A stretch of 64,000 nucleotides of DNA from Ascoidea rubescens DSM 1968 (Eukaryota; Ascomycota; Saccharomycetes; Ascoideales; Ascoideaceae), in assembly GCF_001661345.1 (NCBI RefSeq), contig NW_017962914.1, positions 1 through 64,000 of the forward strand, written 5' to 3'. This document shows positions 10,452 through 20,681 of this stretch, in pieces. A program made the position numbers and the translations under genes. Within the stretch, counting starts at the first letter, position 1; every line of letters starts with the position of its first letter. The notes below the pieces were generated by a model, which made no database searches, had not been told where the DNA came from, and saw only the letters and a program-made list of their open reading frames with translations.

Positions 10452-12220
10452 ATAATAATAATAATAATAATACACCAATTCATCATCATAAGAAAAATCA
10501 TAAAAATCATCATCTATTCACAAATAACTATCATCATCATAATAGCCACACAAACATATTTACAAATCCAAACACTCCCAATCCCAATGATAATTCAAAT
10601 TCAAATTCAAATTCAATTCCACAAAATGATCCAGATAATCAAAATAATTTGAAAAAATTATTACAGGTCTTCAATCTAAAAGATATAATGGATGATACCA
10701 TCTCCTCAATCCCTTCCAAAAAATTATCTGTAAAGATTCACAATACTTCTTTATTATCTTCCGAAGATATCAAAATCTTAAAATCAAAAGATACTGATTT
10801 TCAATCAAATAATCACAACCATAGCAATAGTAATAACAATATCAATAGTGATAACGATAACGATAACGACAGCCAAATGGAGATAGAAAATAATCAAAAT
10901 CAACTACCTTTCTATTTCTTAGAAGAAGACGTTGTTAATAGACGCTACTTCAAATACAGACCCTTAAGACCAAACTTATACCTAATAGCTAATCGCTCTT
11001 GTGGAACCAGCGACTTGCCACCTTATAAATCAAGATTGAGCTATTTTAGTAGATCAAAAGGTGCTTATACGAACAAAAATTTAGATATGGTTTCAACAAA
11101 CCAAGGCTGGAGAAGTATCAAGACAAATGTTGCAATCTCTGAAGGAACTTGGTACTTTGAATTTCTAATAATAAACGCAAACGATGAAATAGTAGATCAT
11201 AATACCAACACAAATAATAATAACAACAACTTTAATCAAACAAATTTTAGCAACAAATACATCACCAACAACAAAAACAATAATGACCATAACAATGAAA
11301 ATTTCAATATTAGAAACTTTTCTCCTCATGTTAGAATTGGAATTGGAAGAAGAGAAGCTGTAAACGAAGCTCCAGTAGGTTACGATGCCTACAGTTATGG
11401 CTTACGAGATATAACTGGCCAAAAAGTCCATCTTTCAAAACCAAAAGAGTTCATGAAATCTGGTTTCAAGTCTGGTGATGTTATCGGGTTTTTAGTCAAT
11501 TTGCCTTCTTTTGAAATCCAAAAGGAAATCGCTAAAAAACAACTTGAGAAGGGCACTTTAAGTGATCCGTATAACGAAAATTGCAACAATTTCTTTATAA
11601 ATGAATTTAAAGACAAGTCTAAAAATGAAAAAAAATTAAAACAAACCATAAATAAAATTAAATCTCTAAATTTCGATGATATTCAATACATAACAAGAGA
11701 TCATTTTCCTGTCAAGTATAAAAGCAAACTTTACTATGAATCATTTGAATATGTTTCCTCAAAAGAAATGGAACATCTTCTAAATCCATTAACTGTTTTT
11801 GGTGAAATGGCCATACCAGATTTTCAAAAATTTAGACCTGCTACTTTGCCAAATTCTTCTATAACTGTCTTTAAAAATGGTCAAAATATGGGCAAAATGT
11901 TTGAAGATTTATACACGTTTTTACCGCCAAATTCTCGTCAAGTTAATCAAAATAAAACGAGAAAGGAAAATGAAGCAATTTTCAAAAACGATGGTTCATT
12001 GGGCTACTATCCTATGATTAGTGTATTTAAAGAAGGCGTAGTTAAATTTAATCCGGGTCCAACCTTTTTAAGGTTGCCTGAAGAGATTAAAATTGGAATT
12101 GAAAATAAATCAATCAGAGGATTTTATGAGAGATATGAAGATAAGATAGTTGAAGATGTATTATATGATATAATAGATGAAATTGAAAACGAATTTGCAT
12201 TTGGCTATGAATTGTTTTAG
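10298..12220 (+). CDS. BRE2: COMPASS subunit Bre2 (Ash2-like SPRY protein)
   Basis: Subunit of the Set1/COMPASS histone H3-K4 methyltransferase, needed with Sdc1 for full methylation. The start chosen is the ATG at 10298; the frame is closed by TGA eight codons upstream. Residues 1-200 are low complexity (Thr, Asn and His runs). The SPRY domain begins near residue 205 (FYFLEEDVVNRRYFKYRPL) and contains the Ash2-type blocks KTNVAISEGTWYFEFLI, HVRIGIGRREA, APVGYDAYSYGLRD and GDVIGFLVNLP. An Asn-rich insert at about 310-340 splits it, and another long loop lies near 405-460. It ends with FNPGPTFLRLPE followed by an acidic tail with the motif that in Bre2/Ash2 contacts Sdc1. At 640 residues it is longer than yeast Bre2 (505) because of these inserts. 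Confidence 0.9.
10424..10472. repeat. ACT/AAT trinucleotide repeat in BRE2
   Basis: A run of ACT codons (Thr) passes into AAT codons (Asn) in the disordered N-terminus of BRE2. Confidence 0.9.
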
Positions 12221-12272
12221 AATAAAAATAAAAATAAAAAACCAATAAATAATTGACTGATTAATCTAATTA

Positions 12273-12600
12273 TTACTTATTAATTGGAGATATTTGTCTC
12301 ACAACTCCATTGATCGTATCGCTCAATTCTGGAAATTCTGGAAATTCTGGAAATTCTGCTATTATTATCTCTCCTAAAGTATCTAAAGATTTTGATGACA
12401 ATCATTTTACCTCCAAAATATTAATTTATTTTTCTTGTGGATTGAACAAATTTTCTTATATAAATATTGGTGCTTTTACCTATTTCGATGTACTGAATGA
12501 CGTCTAGTGGAATCTTAACATTTGATAACTCATTTTCCTTAAAATTAGGCAATTGAATTAAATTTGCAACAGTTAAAATCAAACCTGAAAATTCTATACT
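12273..12600 (-). pseudogene. NUT2: Relic of Mediator subunit MED10/NUT2
   Basis: The minus strand reads NVKIPLDVIQYIEIGKSTNI followed by YIRKFVQSTRKIN, a clear match to the Med10 core (yeast Nut2 has VDIPLEVVQYIEDGRNPDIY and REFVEAIRRSNQY). The next codon is TAA where Nut2 has Gln, then YFGGKM aligns with YQRGKM. The frame then shifts and continues as SKSLDTLGEIIIAEFPE and a tail ending VVRQISPINK, matching the Nut2 C-terminus (SLADKIVDEFPEL and IKRTSPIDN). The EFP unit is triplicated by a 9-bp repeat. At least one nonsense codon and one frameshift break it, and the upstream frame also closes, so this copy cannot make Med10. Med10 is a core Mediator subunit, so a working copy elsewhere is expected. 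Minus-strand scraps up to about 13194, such as LDQMDRLANLEAEIL, may be more of this or another decayed gene. Confidence 0.75.
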
Positions 12601-13902
12601 CTCTTAGCTAAATTTGAGATAACATCTATCTCTGGTTTTATCTCAACAGTGGTCTGTGTTGCTTGCTTCAATTGGACCTCTTCCTAGCTTTTGAATTAGG
12701 GTCTGAATTGAGTGGGATTTTATATGCCCTACAAAATGAAATTGCATTATTCTTTTTAGAAGCTTTTCTTTCTCACTAACACTCTCTTTATCGTACTGCT
12801 TCTAGTTTATTGGTATGTTCAGCTATCTGGTGCAATTAATTTTTCTCATTTTACTTATATTCCATCTCTACAAAAGATACGCAATTGTTTGAATGAATAT
12901 ATTTATTGGATAAAAATAAATAATGTAATTATCTTGCTTTTCTCTATGGTTTGGTCTCTCATATTCTCGTCTTTATCATTCAAAATAATACTAGTTCTGT
13001 TGCACGTATTTATCACATTTCTCAGAATTATACAACAAAACAACTACCTTCAAAATCTCAGCTTCCAAGTTAGCCAACCTGTCCATCTGATCTAAGACTA
13101 TCGTTGATGAATTTCCAATTTTTTTCCTGGTGAGGAACTATTCAAATTAGAAAAGACAGGGGTTCTTCTATCATTTAAAGTTACAAATACCATGGTCAAT
13201 ACATTACAATTCACCACAACTAAATAATAATCTATTTAACAACCAAAAACAACTAAATCATGCTTCAGCTTGACAGACATAGGACCTTGGAACAATTAGA
13301 CGTTTATCTACTTATAACGAATAAAAGAGTTTGGCGTTCAATCACGAAAGCAAACTGTTTCCAGACCTTCAGGCCAAACCGTTTTAATGGACAGCAGTAT
13401 TTCCACATCTATGGCCTATTACTTCGGTGTTGGCGACATTGAAAAATTTCAGTTTCTGTCAAAATGATAATTTATGTCTCCAACAAAAATTGTCTTGTCG
13501 CCTGATGTAAATTGAAGTATATTTTAACAACTACATATCCAATACAATTAAAATCTTTTAAGGGACAATTACTATTATGTTTTGAGAGCAAATGTTTTGG
13601 AAGCAGTAAATGAAAAAGACTATTTCTGTAATAAGTTCTACGCAGAATTTGAGTTCAAAGACTTGGTATAGTTAAGTTTGTCTGTGTTTGGTGAATCTTT
13701 AATTTTTGTAGTCTAGTTTGTGCTATTATTTTACTAATCTCATCCTTGTTATTTGTCATAATAAGTGGAATTTTTTCTTGAAAAGAATTCTTAAACGGAT
13801 TTATTCTTGGATCCAATGGTGAGAAAGAATTTATTGAGAAAATAGGAATTCTACATTACTTTATTTTGGCATCTAGAAACAAAAAATCAAAGCAAAACAA
13901 AA

Positions 13903-13904
13903 TA

Positions 13905-13947
<43 letters not shown>

Positions 13948-13948
13948 A
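13903..13948. repeat. AAAT tetranucleotide microsatellite
   Basis: About eleven perfect AAAT units in the 3' flank of ADE6. Confidence 0.92.
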
Positions 13949-14038
13949 ATCAAATAAGAATATGTAAAATAAATGTAATTTATTTTAAATATAGAACTTC
14001 AGTTGTATCTTAAAGGTAACTAACCCTTAACCTGTCTT

Positions 14039-17000
14039 CTAGTTAACCCATCTTCTTGCAGACCTAAACAATCTTATCCAAGGCCCATAATCGCCCCAGT
14101 TCTCATCACTGGGATACCATGAATTGGCCTCCTTACGACACACTCTCTCTGGATGAGGCATCATTGCCAACACTCTGCCGTTAGGACTCTTGATACCTGT
14201 AATGCCACCAGGCGATCCGTTGGGGTTGAATGGGTAGCGCTCTGTCACTTTGCCATAGTTATCAACGTATCTCACAACACCCAACTGCTCAGCTTCAAAT
14301 TGCTTGTACTGGCCCTTCTTTCCAAAACCGGCCCTTCCTTCACCATGTGCAACTGCAATGGGCAACCTCGACCCACTCATTCCATCCAAGAAGATGCTTT
14401 TCTGGTTTTTGCCAGTATTGATGTTTTCATTATCTTCATCTTTGATCTCAACCATACAGAACCTAGCTTCATATTGTTCACTTGTGTTTCGTTCAAATAC
14501 CGGCCAGTCCTCTGTTCCTGGAATCACTTCAGCAATTCTGGACAAAAACTGACACCCATTGCAAGCACCAAACGCAAATGTGTCGCTTCTGTCGTTGAAA
14601 AACCTTTTGAATTCCGAGCGAAGCTGAGGATGGTATAAAACTGAAGTTGCCCAACCGTTTCCAGCACCAAGCACGTCGCCATAGCTGAAACCACCACAAG
14701 CAGCAATACCAACAAAGTCGTCTAATTCAACATTTTTTGACAACAAATCTGACATATGAACGTCCACGGACGTAAACCCAGCTTGCTCAAAACACCACGC
14801 CATTTCCTGCTGTCCATTCACTCCCTGCTCACGAAGAATTGCAACCTTGGGTCTGCTGCTCATCTGACAGATCTTCATGTTGTCTGCTGGATTGTATGTT
14901 AACGTATATGATAGCCCAGGATCTGCGTCGTCGTTGATGTTCTCGAATTCTTCCTTTGCACATTGTGGATTGTCTCTTAATTTTTGTATTTCGTAGGACG
15001 TGGATGTCCATAACTGTTGCAATCGGGATCTAGTTTCATTGATTATTACTTGATTGTTAAAAACCACTGATATTGTCTTGGGCTTACCGTCACTGCTGAA
15101 GTGAGGTTTACCAACGATCTGAATGTAAGTTGATGGTATGCCATTCTGATTTAAGATATTTTCAAATTTGTCAAAATCTTTAGCTGCAATCTGGAATACT
15201 CCACCCAATTCTTCGTTGAATAGATACTCATATGCATTAGCATCAGTGTCTGCAAACACATTAATATCCAACCCACATCTAGCAGCAAACGCCATTTCTA
15301 GCAACGTAACAATCAACCCACCATCTGATCGATCGTGGTATGCTAAAACAAGGTCCTTGTGTTTGTGCAACCCAATCAACCCAAGAATAAAGCCCTTGAG
15401 TATCTTTTTGTCGTGCACCTTGGGACAAGAGTTGCTGGTCTGCTTGTACACCTGGAATAAAGCAGAGCCACCAAGCGACTTTTTGAACTCTGTAGATAAA
15501 TCAACAAGCACCAATATTGTTTCCAGGTTGTGCTGTAACGTAGGAGTCCATGTTAGTCCTGTGTTCTGCACTGGAGCAAACGCTGTGATCACCAACGACA
15601 ACGGAGAGCTGACCTCCTTGTTTTCCCACTTCATCTTCATCGACATCGAGTCCTTACCCACTGGAATCGAGATCCCTAGCTCTGGGCATAGATCCATTCC
15701 AATTGACTTCACTGCTTCATACAACTCGCTTTCGCTTCCTGGAGCAACCATCCAGTTGGCTGACAATTTCACCCTGTTCAACGAGCTGATGTTAGCGCTG
15801 AAGATGTTCAACAAGGACTCAGCAACAGCCATCTGGGCAGAGGCAGAGGGTGAGATCAAAGCAAGTAGGGGCTTCTCCCCTATTGAAAGAGCTTCTCCTG
15901 TTTTAATTGTCTTTCCTTCGGGGTAGAGGGATGAACAAGTTACACCAACATTACTTACTGGCACTTGGTAAGGACCGACAAACTGGTCCCTATCAACAAG
16001 CCCCGTAATTGATCTGTCCCCAATTGTGATTAAAAAGGACTTGGAGCCCACAGAGGGCAACTGTAACACCTTCTCAAGGGCTTCTTGGTATCCATTTCCC
16101 ACAAACGAGTAGTCCGATGTCTCCTCTGGCAACCTCAATGTCTTGGTGTTTGCTTCAATCTCCAACTTGGGTGCCTTGCCAAACAACACTGACATTTCCA
16201 AGTCAATTGGCGTGTTTCCAAACAACTCATCCACAAGCAACAACTTCTTTTCGGAAGTGGTCTTTCCAACAACTGAAAATGGAGCTCTTTCTCTCTTACA
16301 CAAGCCTTCAAAAAACTCCAAGTCCTTGGGATCGATGGCCAACACATATCGCTCTTGAGACTCATTGCACCATATCTCCATGGGTGACATTCCTGGCTCA
16401 AGCGACAATATCTTTCGCAACTCAAAAACAGCGCCCAAATCGTTGTCGTGAACCAACTCTGGAAGAGCATTTGATAACCCACCAGCACCCACATCGTGGA
16501 TACTCAATATAGGGTTCATATCACCTAGAAACACACAAGCATCAATCACTTGCTGACAGCGTCTTTGCATTTCGGGATTGCCTCGTTGCACTGATGCAAA
16601 ATCCAAATCAGCAGAACCTTCGCCGGATGCCTTGGACGAGGCAGCACCTCCTCCTAATCCAATCAACATCGACTCACCACCCAACACAATCACAAGATCA
16701 TTGGCCTTGATGCTATTGTCCTTCAATGTCAAGTTGGGGCGGATTGCTCCCATTCCACCAGCAAGCATGATGGGCTTGTGGTATCCCTTAATCTGCTTGC
16801 TTCCATCTTCACCAGCTTCAATCTCGCTGGTCAATGTTCTAAAGTATCCAGCAATGCAAGGTCGCCCAAACTCGTTGTTGAAGGCAGCAGACCCTAGGGG
16901 AGCCTGTATCATGATTTCCAATGCAGATGCAATGTGATTGGGCTTTCCAACGTCCAACTCCCATGGTTGCACAAACCCTGGTATATTCAAGTCAGAAACA

Positions 17001-18160
17001 TTGTAACCAGACATACCAGCTTTGGTCTTTGACCCCTTTCCCACAGCAGCCTCGTCTCTGATCTCACCTCCCGAGCCAGTGGCAGCACCTGGAAATGGTG
17101 ACACTGCTGTTGGATGATTGTGTGTTTCCACCTTGATCAACGTGTGCACCAACTCACGACTGGCCTTCCAAGTCTTGGTCTTGATGTTGGGCGAATAGTG
17201 GAAGGCTTCATGTCCTTCAAATACAGCAGCATTGTCTGAGTATGCACTGATTGTGTACTGGGGGCTCTTTCTATGTGTGTTCCTGATCATATCAAACAAC
17301 GAGTTGACTTGTGCAACACCATCAATCTTCCAGTTGGCATTGAATATTTTGTGACGGCAGTGCTCTGAGTTCACTTGAGCAAACATAAATAACTCGACAT
17401 CGCTGGGGTTTCTCTTGAGCACATGAACAAAGCTCTGGATAAGGTAGTTCAACTCGTACTCATTGAGTGACAACCCTAAGTCAATATTGGTCTTCTGGAG
17501 GGTGCCTTTGGGATCGCTGGAGCCCAACAAGTCGATGTACACTAGTGGCTTGGGCTTGTGATGGGTGAACAAAAACTGGTCCAACTCTGGCATCGAGTTG
17601 ATGAATATCGACTGTGTCATTCGATCGTAGATTGATTCCAAAGAGCTGATCAATTTTAAGTGGTCAATGTTTGATGAATTGATGGTGTTGCCATTGCCAT
17701 CCCCAGCACCTAATTGAAACAACAACGTCAATCCTCTTTCAACTCGCTCAACAAACCCATCCAACCCACACACTTGGGCGATGTTCGTTGCCTTCGAAGA
17801 CCATGGAGAGATGGTGCCTGATCGTGGAACAATGGTGATCAAGAGCGAGTTGTTTGATTCAAAACCAGACTTGTCGAACTCAGCTGACTGTTTGTTGTCT
17901 GGATAGACATTTTCCATTATATTTTTAAACTTGGCATCGACTGGAATAGTGTCGTAGTCCAATAAGTCGGTTAAGGATTTCAATTCAGTGTCGTCAATGG
18001 CCCTGGATAGCGAAACATAGTGGACAAAAGTCGAGTCAATCTTGGAAACCAAATTGTTGCCAGTGGTTGCAAATTGCAAATTGATATCAGTGATGATTTT
18101 ATTGATTCTAAATGACGACAAGGCATTTCCACCAATAAAAACAGAGTTAGTTGTTTTCAT
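14039..18160 (-). CDS. ADE6: Phosphoribosylformylglycinamidine synthase (FGAM synthase)
   Basis: Fourth step of de novo purine synthesis: FGAR plus glutamine and ATP gives FGAM. The single-chain eukaryotic form fuses PurS-, PurL- and PurQ-like parts. The 1373-residue length fits the family. The synthase core shows VKVETHNHPTAVSPFPGAAT, GSGGEIRDEAAVGKGSKTKA and GGGAASSKASGEGSADLDFA. The glutamine amidotransferase domain begins near residue 1103 (KVAILREQGVNGQQEMAWCF). Its nucleophile Cys is in FGACNGCQFL near 1200, and the His/Glu of the triad are in MMPHPERV near 1335. The GC content is higher than that of neighbouring genes, as is common for well-expressed enzymes. It is divergent from the PUF gene; its 3' side faces the MED10 relic region. 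Confidence 0.98.
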   Translation of the reverse strand: MKTTNSVFIGGNALSSFRINKIITDINLQFATTGNNLVSKIDSTFVHYVSLSRAIDDTELKSLTDLLDYDTIPVDAKFKNIMENVYPDNKQSAEFDKSGFESNNSLLITIVPRSGTISPWSSKATNIAQVCGLDGFVERVERGLTLLFQLGAGDGNGNTINSSNIDHLKLISSLESIYDRMTQSIFINSMPELDQFLFTHHKPKPLVYIDLLGSSDPKGTLQKTNIDLGLSLNEYELNYLIQSFVHVLKRNPSDVELFMFAQVNSEHCRHKIFNANWKIDGVAQVNSLFDMIRNTHRKSPQYTISAYSDNAAVFEGHEAFHYSPNIKTKTWKASRELVHTLIKVETHNHPTAVSPFPGAATGSGGEIRDEAAVGKGSKTKAGMSGYNVSDLNIPGFVQPWELDVGKPNHIASALEIMIQAPLGSAAFNNEFGRPCIAGYFRTLTSEIEAGEDGSKQIKGYHKPIMLAGGMGAIRPNLTLKDNSIKANDLVIVLGGESMLIGLGGGAASSKASGEGSADLDFASVQRGNPEMQRRCQQVIDACVFLGDMNPILSIHDVGAGGLSNALPELVHDNDLGAVFELRKILSLEPGMSPMEIWCNESQERYVLAIDPKDLEFFEGLCKRERAPFSVVGKTTSEKKLLLVDELFGNTPIDLEMSVLFGKAPKLEIEANTKTLRLPEETSDYSFVGNGYQEALEKVLQLPSVGSKSFLITIGDRSITGLVDRDQFVGPYQVPVSNVGVTCSSLYPEGKTIKTGEALSIGEKPLLALISPSASAQMAVAESLLNIFSANISSLNRVKLSANWMVAPGSESELYEAVKSIGMDLCPELGISIPVGKDSMSMKMKWENKEVSSPLSLVITAFAPVQNTGLTWTPTLQHNLETILVLVDLSTEFKKSLGGSALFQVYKQTSNSCPKVHDKKILKGFILGLIGLHKHKDLVLAYHDRSDGGLIVTLLEMAFAARCGLDINVFADTDANAYEYLFNEELGGVFQIAAKDFDKFENILNQNGIPSTYIQIVGKPHFSSDGKPKTISVVFNNQVIINETRSRLQQLWTSTSYEIQKLRDNPQCAKEEFENINDDADPGLSYTLTYNPADNMKICQMSSRPKVAILREQGVNGQQEMAWCFEQAGFTSVDVHMSDLLSKNVELDDFVGIAACGGFSYGDVLGAGNGWATSVLYHPQLRSEFKRFFNDRSDTFAFGACNGCQFLSRIAEVIPGTEDWPVFERNTSEQYEARFCMVEIKDEDNENINTGKNQKSIFLDGMSGSRLPIAVAHGEGRAGFGKKGQYKQFEAEQLGVVRYVDNYGKVTERYPFNPNGSPGGITGIKSPNGRVLAMMPHPERVCRKEANSWYPSDENWGDYGPWIRLFRSARRWVN

Positions 18161-18935
18161 TTTTTGTATTTTTTATATTTTATGAACTTTTTTGTATATT
18201 ATGAATTTTTTTTTATGTATTTTTTATGGATTGTTTATGGATGTTTTATGGATTTTTTACGGGTATTTTATGAATATTTTATGAGCTTATTATAAGATTA
18301 TCTTGGGTATCTTGAATCTTCAATGATAACTCGTGTGTATCTCCAAAATCATGAAATGAAGTTTGTGAATATTGTTTAACAACACGATGAGATGAGATTA
18401 CCCAAGTATTCTGATTTGGAGTCTCATCGATAAATTTTTTTCTGCGAGATTTCGCAGCCAATAGAAATTAGCCAATGGAAATTAACCCAAAATGCAAACA
18501 GAAACAACCGAAAAAGAGCATCGATGAAGGTAGGTAGAAAGCGGTAGAGAGCGGTGGGCTTATGCAGACCACGTTTGTGGTCCGTGGTGGTTCAATTTTG
18601 TGTTGTTTGAGCAGATTTTGGCGATGGAAGCGATGGCATTGAGGTGGTTGAGCTGGAGAAGAAGAGATGTGAAGATGGAGGATGAGAGCTGGAGAAGATC
18701 TGGGCGAGAGCTCGATGGATATTGCTTATAATTGCTTATATTAATAAATTTGGGAGAAAAAAGAGATTGAAATTTGCATTTAACAATTCACAATTATTTA
18801 AAGCACAATAAGTTCAAATAGAAAAGAAGAAAAGAAGAAAAGAAGAAAAGAAGAAAAGGAGAAAAGAAGAAAAGGAGAAAAGGAGAGAACAGATAAATAT
18901 TTTTTTCAATTTTTTAGAAATCACCACCTTTCATT
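18161..18935. other. Divergent promoter region, ADE6/PUF gene
   Basis: ADE6-proximal part: about 130 bases of imperfect TTTTATGGATT-type repeats (18165-18300). Middle: a GC-richer block (18500-18720) with AGAGCGGT repeats and the perfect hairpin GACCACGTTTGTGGTC near 18567. PUF-proximal part: a purine-rich AAAAGAAG array (18823-18892) and a T-rich leader. I saw no clear Gcn4/Bas1 TGACTC site. No gene seen. Confidence 0.65.
18823..18892. repeat. Purine-rich AAAAGAAG / AAAAGGAG tandem repeat
   Basis: Tandem purine-only units just upstream of the PUF gene. Poly-purine arrays of this kind are common nucleosome-depleting elements in yeast promoters; that role is inferred here. Confidence 0.8.
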
Positions 18936-20471
18936 ATGAATCATAATTTTCAATCATTATTCAGCATTGACGATTTTGGAGATGATAAGCTCTGCAATAC
19001 GTCACTTGAATTTACTAATGATGATAATTTAAACAGTGCTAATATTAAGAATAACATTAAAAATAGTATCAAGAACATTGAAAGAGATTTTGAAGAATTG
19101 CAGGATTTTGAAGGTTTTCAATATAATGGTTATGATAATTATCACTGTGATTTATTTGAGAATAATGAATATAATTTGAGATCTTCTATTGGTGAGACAA
19201 ATTTATTTCGAGCACTTTCGTTGAATTCTGGGGTTGGCTCGAATAAAAATTATAATTGTAATAATCACAAGTTTAATAATTACATGTATGATAATTACAA
19301 ATTCAATAGGTTTGATATTCAGGATAATGTGAAAGAAAATAATACCAATTGGGGGATATTAATATTTCGAATAATTGAAAACAACGATCATAAAGCATCT
19401 ACATTTTTACAAAATTTTATAAAAAAATCTTCTGATAATAGTTTTAGTATTAACGATGAAAACAGTGGTATTCCGGATCAATTAATCGGTTTGATAACTA
19501 GTAATTGCATTGAGCTTATGATGAGTAAATATGGGAACTACTTGGTTCAAATTTGTTTTGATTATTCCAGCTTGAATCAAATTAATAAGATTTGTGAGGT
19601 TTTCACAAAGGACAAAAATGATATATTGAGACTATCAATGAATTTATTTGGATGCCATTCATTGCAAAAAATTATAACAAGTTTAAATGTTGGATTATAT
19701 TACAAGAAAAAAATATTTGAGGAATTATTGAACAGGTTTAATGTAACGGTGAGAAATAAATATTCAGGGCATATTTGGCAAAAACTATTACAGTCCGATT
19801 TTAAATTGAAACTAAGTGTTCTAGTTGAATTGAATAAGAAATTGGAGAAAAATTGGATAAAAATAGGTAAAACCGAAAGTGGCAGTTTAATTATTCAAAC
19901 CGTATTTGAGAATTACTCGGGCGATAAATCAGTTGAGAAGCAAGTTTTAATTGATGAAATCATTGATGGCTACGAGGAATTGATTGTAAACAAATGGGGG
20001 AACTGGATAATAAACCACTTGATTTCATTTGGTGAAAAAGAGGATCAAGAAAGGTTGATCAGCAAAATATTTGCAAAAGAAAAAAACTTGGTGCAATTCA
20101 GCACCAACCCTTACAGCTCCAAGGTGCTATTGAAGATATTCCAAAGCCATCCCAACGACATGGCACTTGCAGAAAAGTACATCAACACCATTTGCACCAG
20201 AGGCAGTTCCTCCAAGGTGGCGTTGATTGACGGTAAGATTACACCTTTCTCTGCTTCTTCTGCCTCTGCTTCCAGATTACTAACAGTACCAGTTGCCTCC
20301 AACATGCACGGAAGCGCCATCGTGCAGCTCCTTCTCGGCCTGCAGTGGGCCGGTGTTCATAACCCGTTGGCCCGAGCCGTGCACCGCCACAGCGTCTCGA
20401 TCAAAAGCAGCAAGCCTGGCTGTCGGTGTGCGCAGCTCTCTGCAGCATTAGCACAGCGGACTGCTGTTTGA
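18936..20471 (+). CDS. Diverged Pumilio (PUF) family RNA-binding protein
   Basis: Probable sequence-specific mRNA-binding repressor. After an Asn/Asp-rich N-terminus (1-130), PUF helices can be followed: SKYGNYLVQICF (about 197), NLFGCHSLQKII (about 235), NKYSGHIWQKLL (about 272), ESGSLIIQTVF (about 315), NKWGNWIINHLI (about 353), NPYSSKVLLKIF (about 390) and MHGSAIVQLLL (about 455). The base-contact residues vary from consensus (SGH-Q, ESGSLIIQ, NW-NH), so target preference is hard to predict. It is distant enough from Puf2-Puf6, Jsn1 and Nop9 that I give no symbol. The last 300 coding bases (20180-20471) turn sharply GC-rich. The repeat-like MHGSAIVQ lies in that part, so the tail is probably genuine, but its last 35 residues are Ser/Ala/Arg-rich and unrecognised. 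Confidence 0.78.
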   Translation: MNHNFQSLFSIDDFGDDKLCNTSLEFTNDDNLNSANIKNNIKNSIKNIERDFEELQDFEGFQYNGYDNYHCDLFENNEYNLRSSIGETNLFRALSLNSGVGSNKNYNCNNHKFNNYMYDNYKFNRFDIQDNVKENNTNWGILIFRIIENNDHKASTFLQNFIKKSSDNSFSINDENSGIPDQLIGLITSNCIELMMSKYGNYLVQICFDYSSLNQINKICEVFTKDKNDILRLSMNLFGCHSLQKIITSLNVGLYYKKKIFEELLNRFNVTVRNKYSGHIWQKLLQSDFKLKLSVLVELNKKLEKNWIKIGKTESGSLIIQTVFENYSGDKSVEKQVLIDEIIDGYEELIVNKWGNWIINHLISFGEKEDQERLISKIFAKEKNLVQFSTNPYSSKVLLKIFQSHPNDMALAEKYINTICTRGSSSKVALIDGKITPFSASSASASRLLTVPVASNMHGSAIVQLLLGLQWAGVHNPLARAVHRHSVSIKSSKPGCRCAQLSAALAQRTAV

Positions 20472-20681
20472 GTCCATCGGTGCGGGTCTTCTTTGTTGAA
20501 TATATCTATCGCTTTTTTGGGTGTTGCTGAGCAACTTTGGCTTGAGTCGAGTTGAAGAAACTGACTGGGGTGGTTCTCGAGCCTCGTTGTCTTGCTTTTT
20601 TCTTCTTTTTTATGCACTGCAACTAGTATTTATATCTGTCTCTTGCCTTTCTTTCTTCTCTGTTTTTTTTCTTGTGCCAAC

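Larger units (their letters stand above)
12221..14038. other. Gene-poor region between BRE2 and ADE6
   Basis: About 1.8 kb with no intact gene. On the minus strand it holds a recognisable MED10/NUT2 relic (12273-12600) and further decayed coding-like scraps up to about 13194. On the plus strand, short stop-bounded peptides (for example around 13325-13462 and 13567-13670) look protein-like but match nothing I recognise. An AAAT tetranucleotide array closes the region near 13903-13948. Confidence 0.6.

Noticed and set aside
20592-20681. Hydrophobic N-terminal extension (signal peptide) of the SEG-like protein
   Set aside because: It is coded by a pyrimidine-rich leader and the downstream ATG begins a typical basic cytosolic N-terminus.
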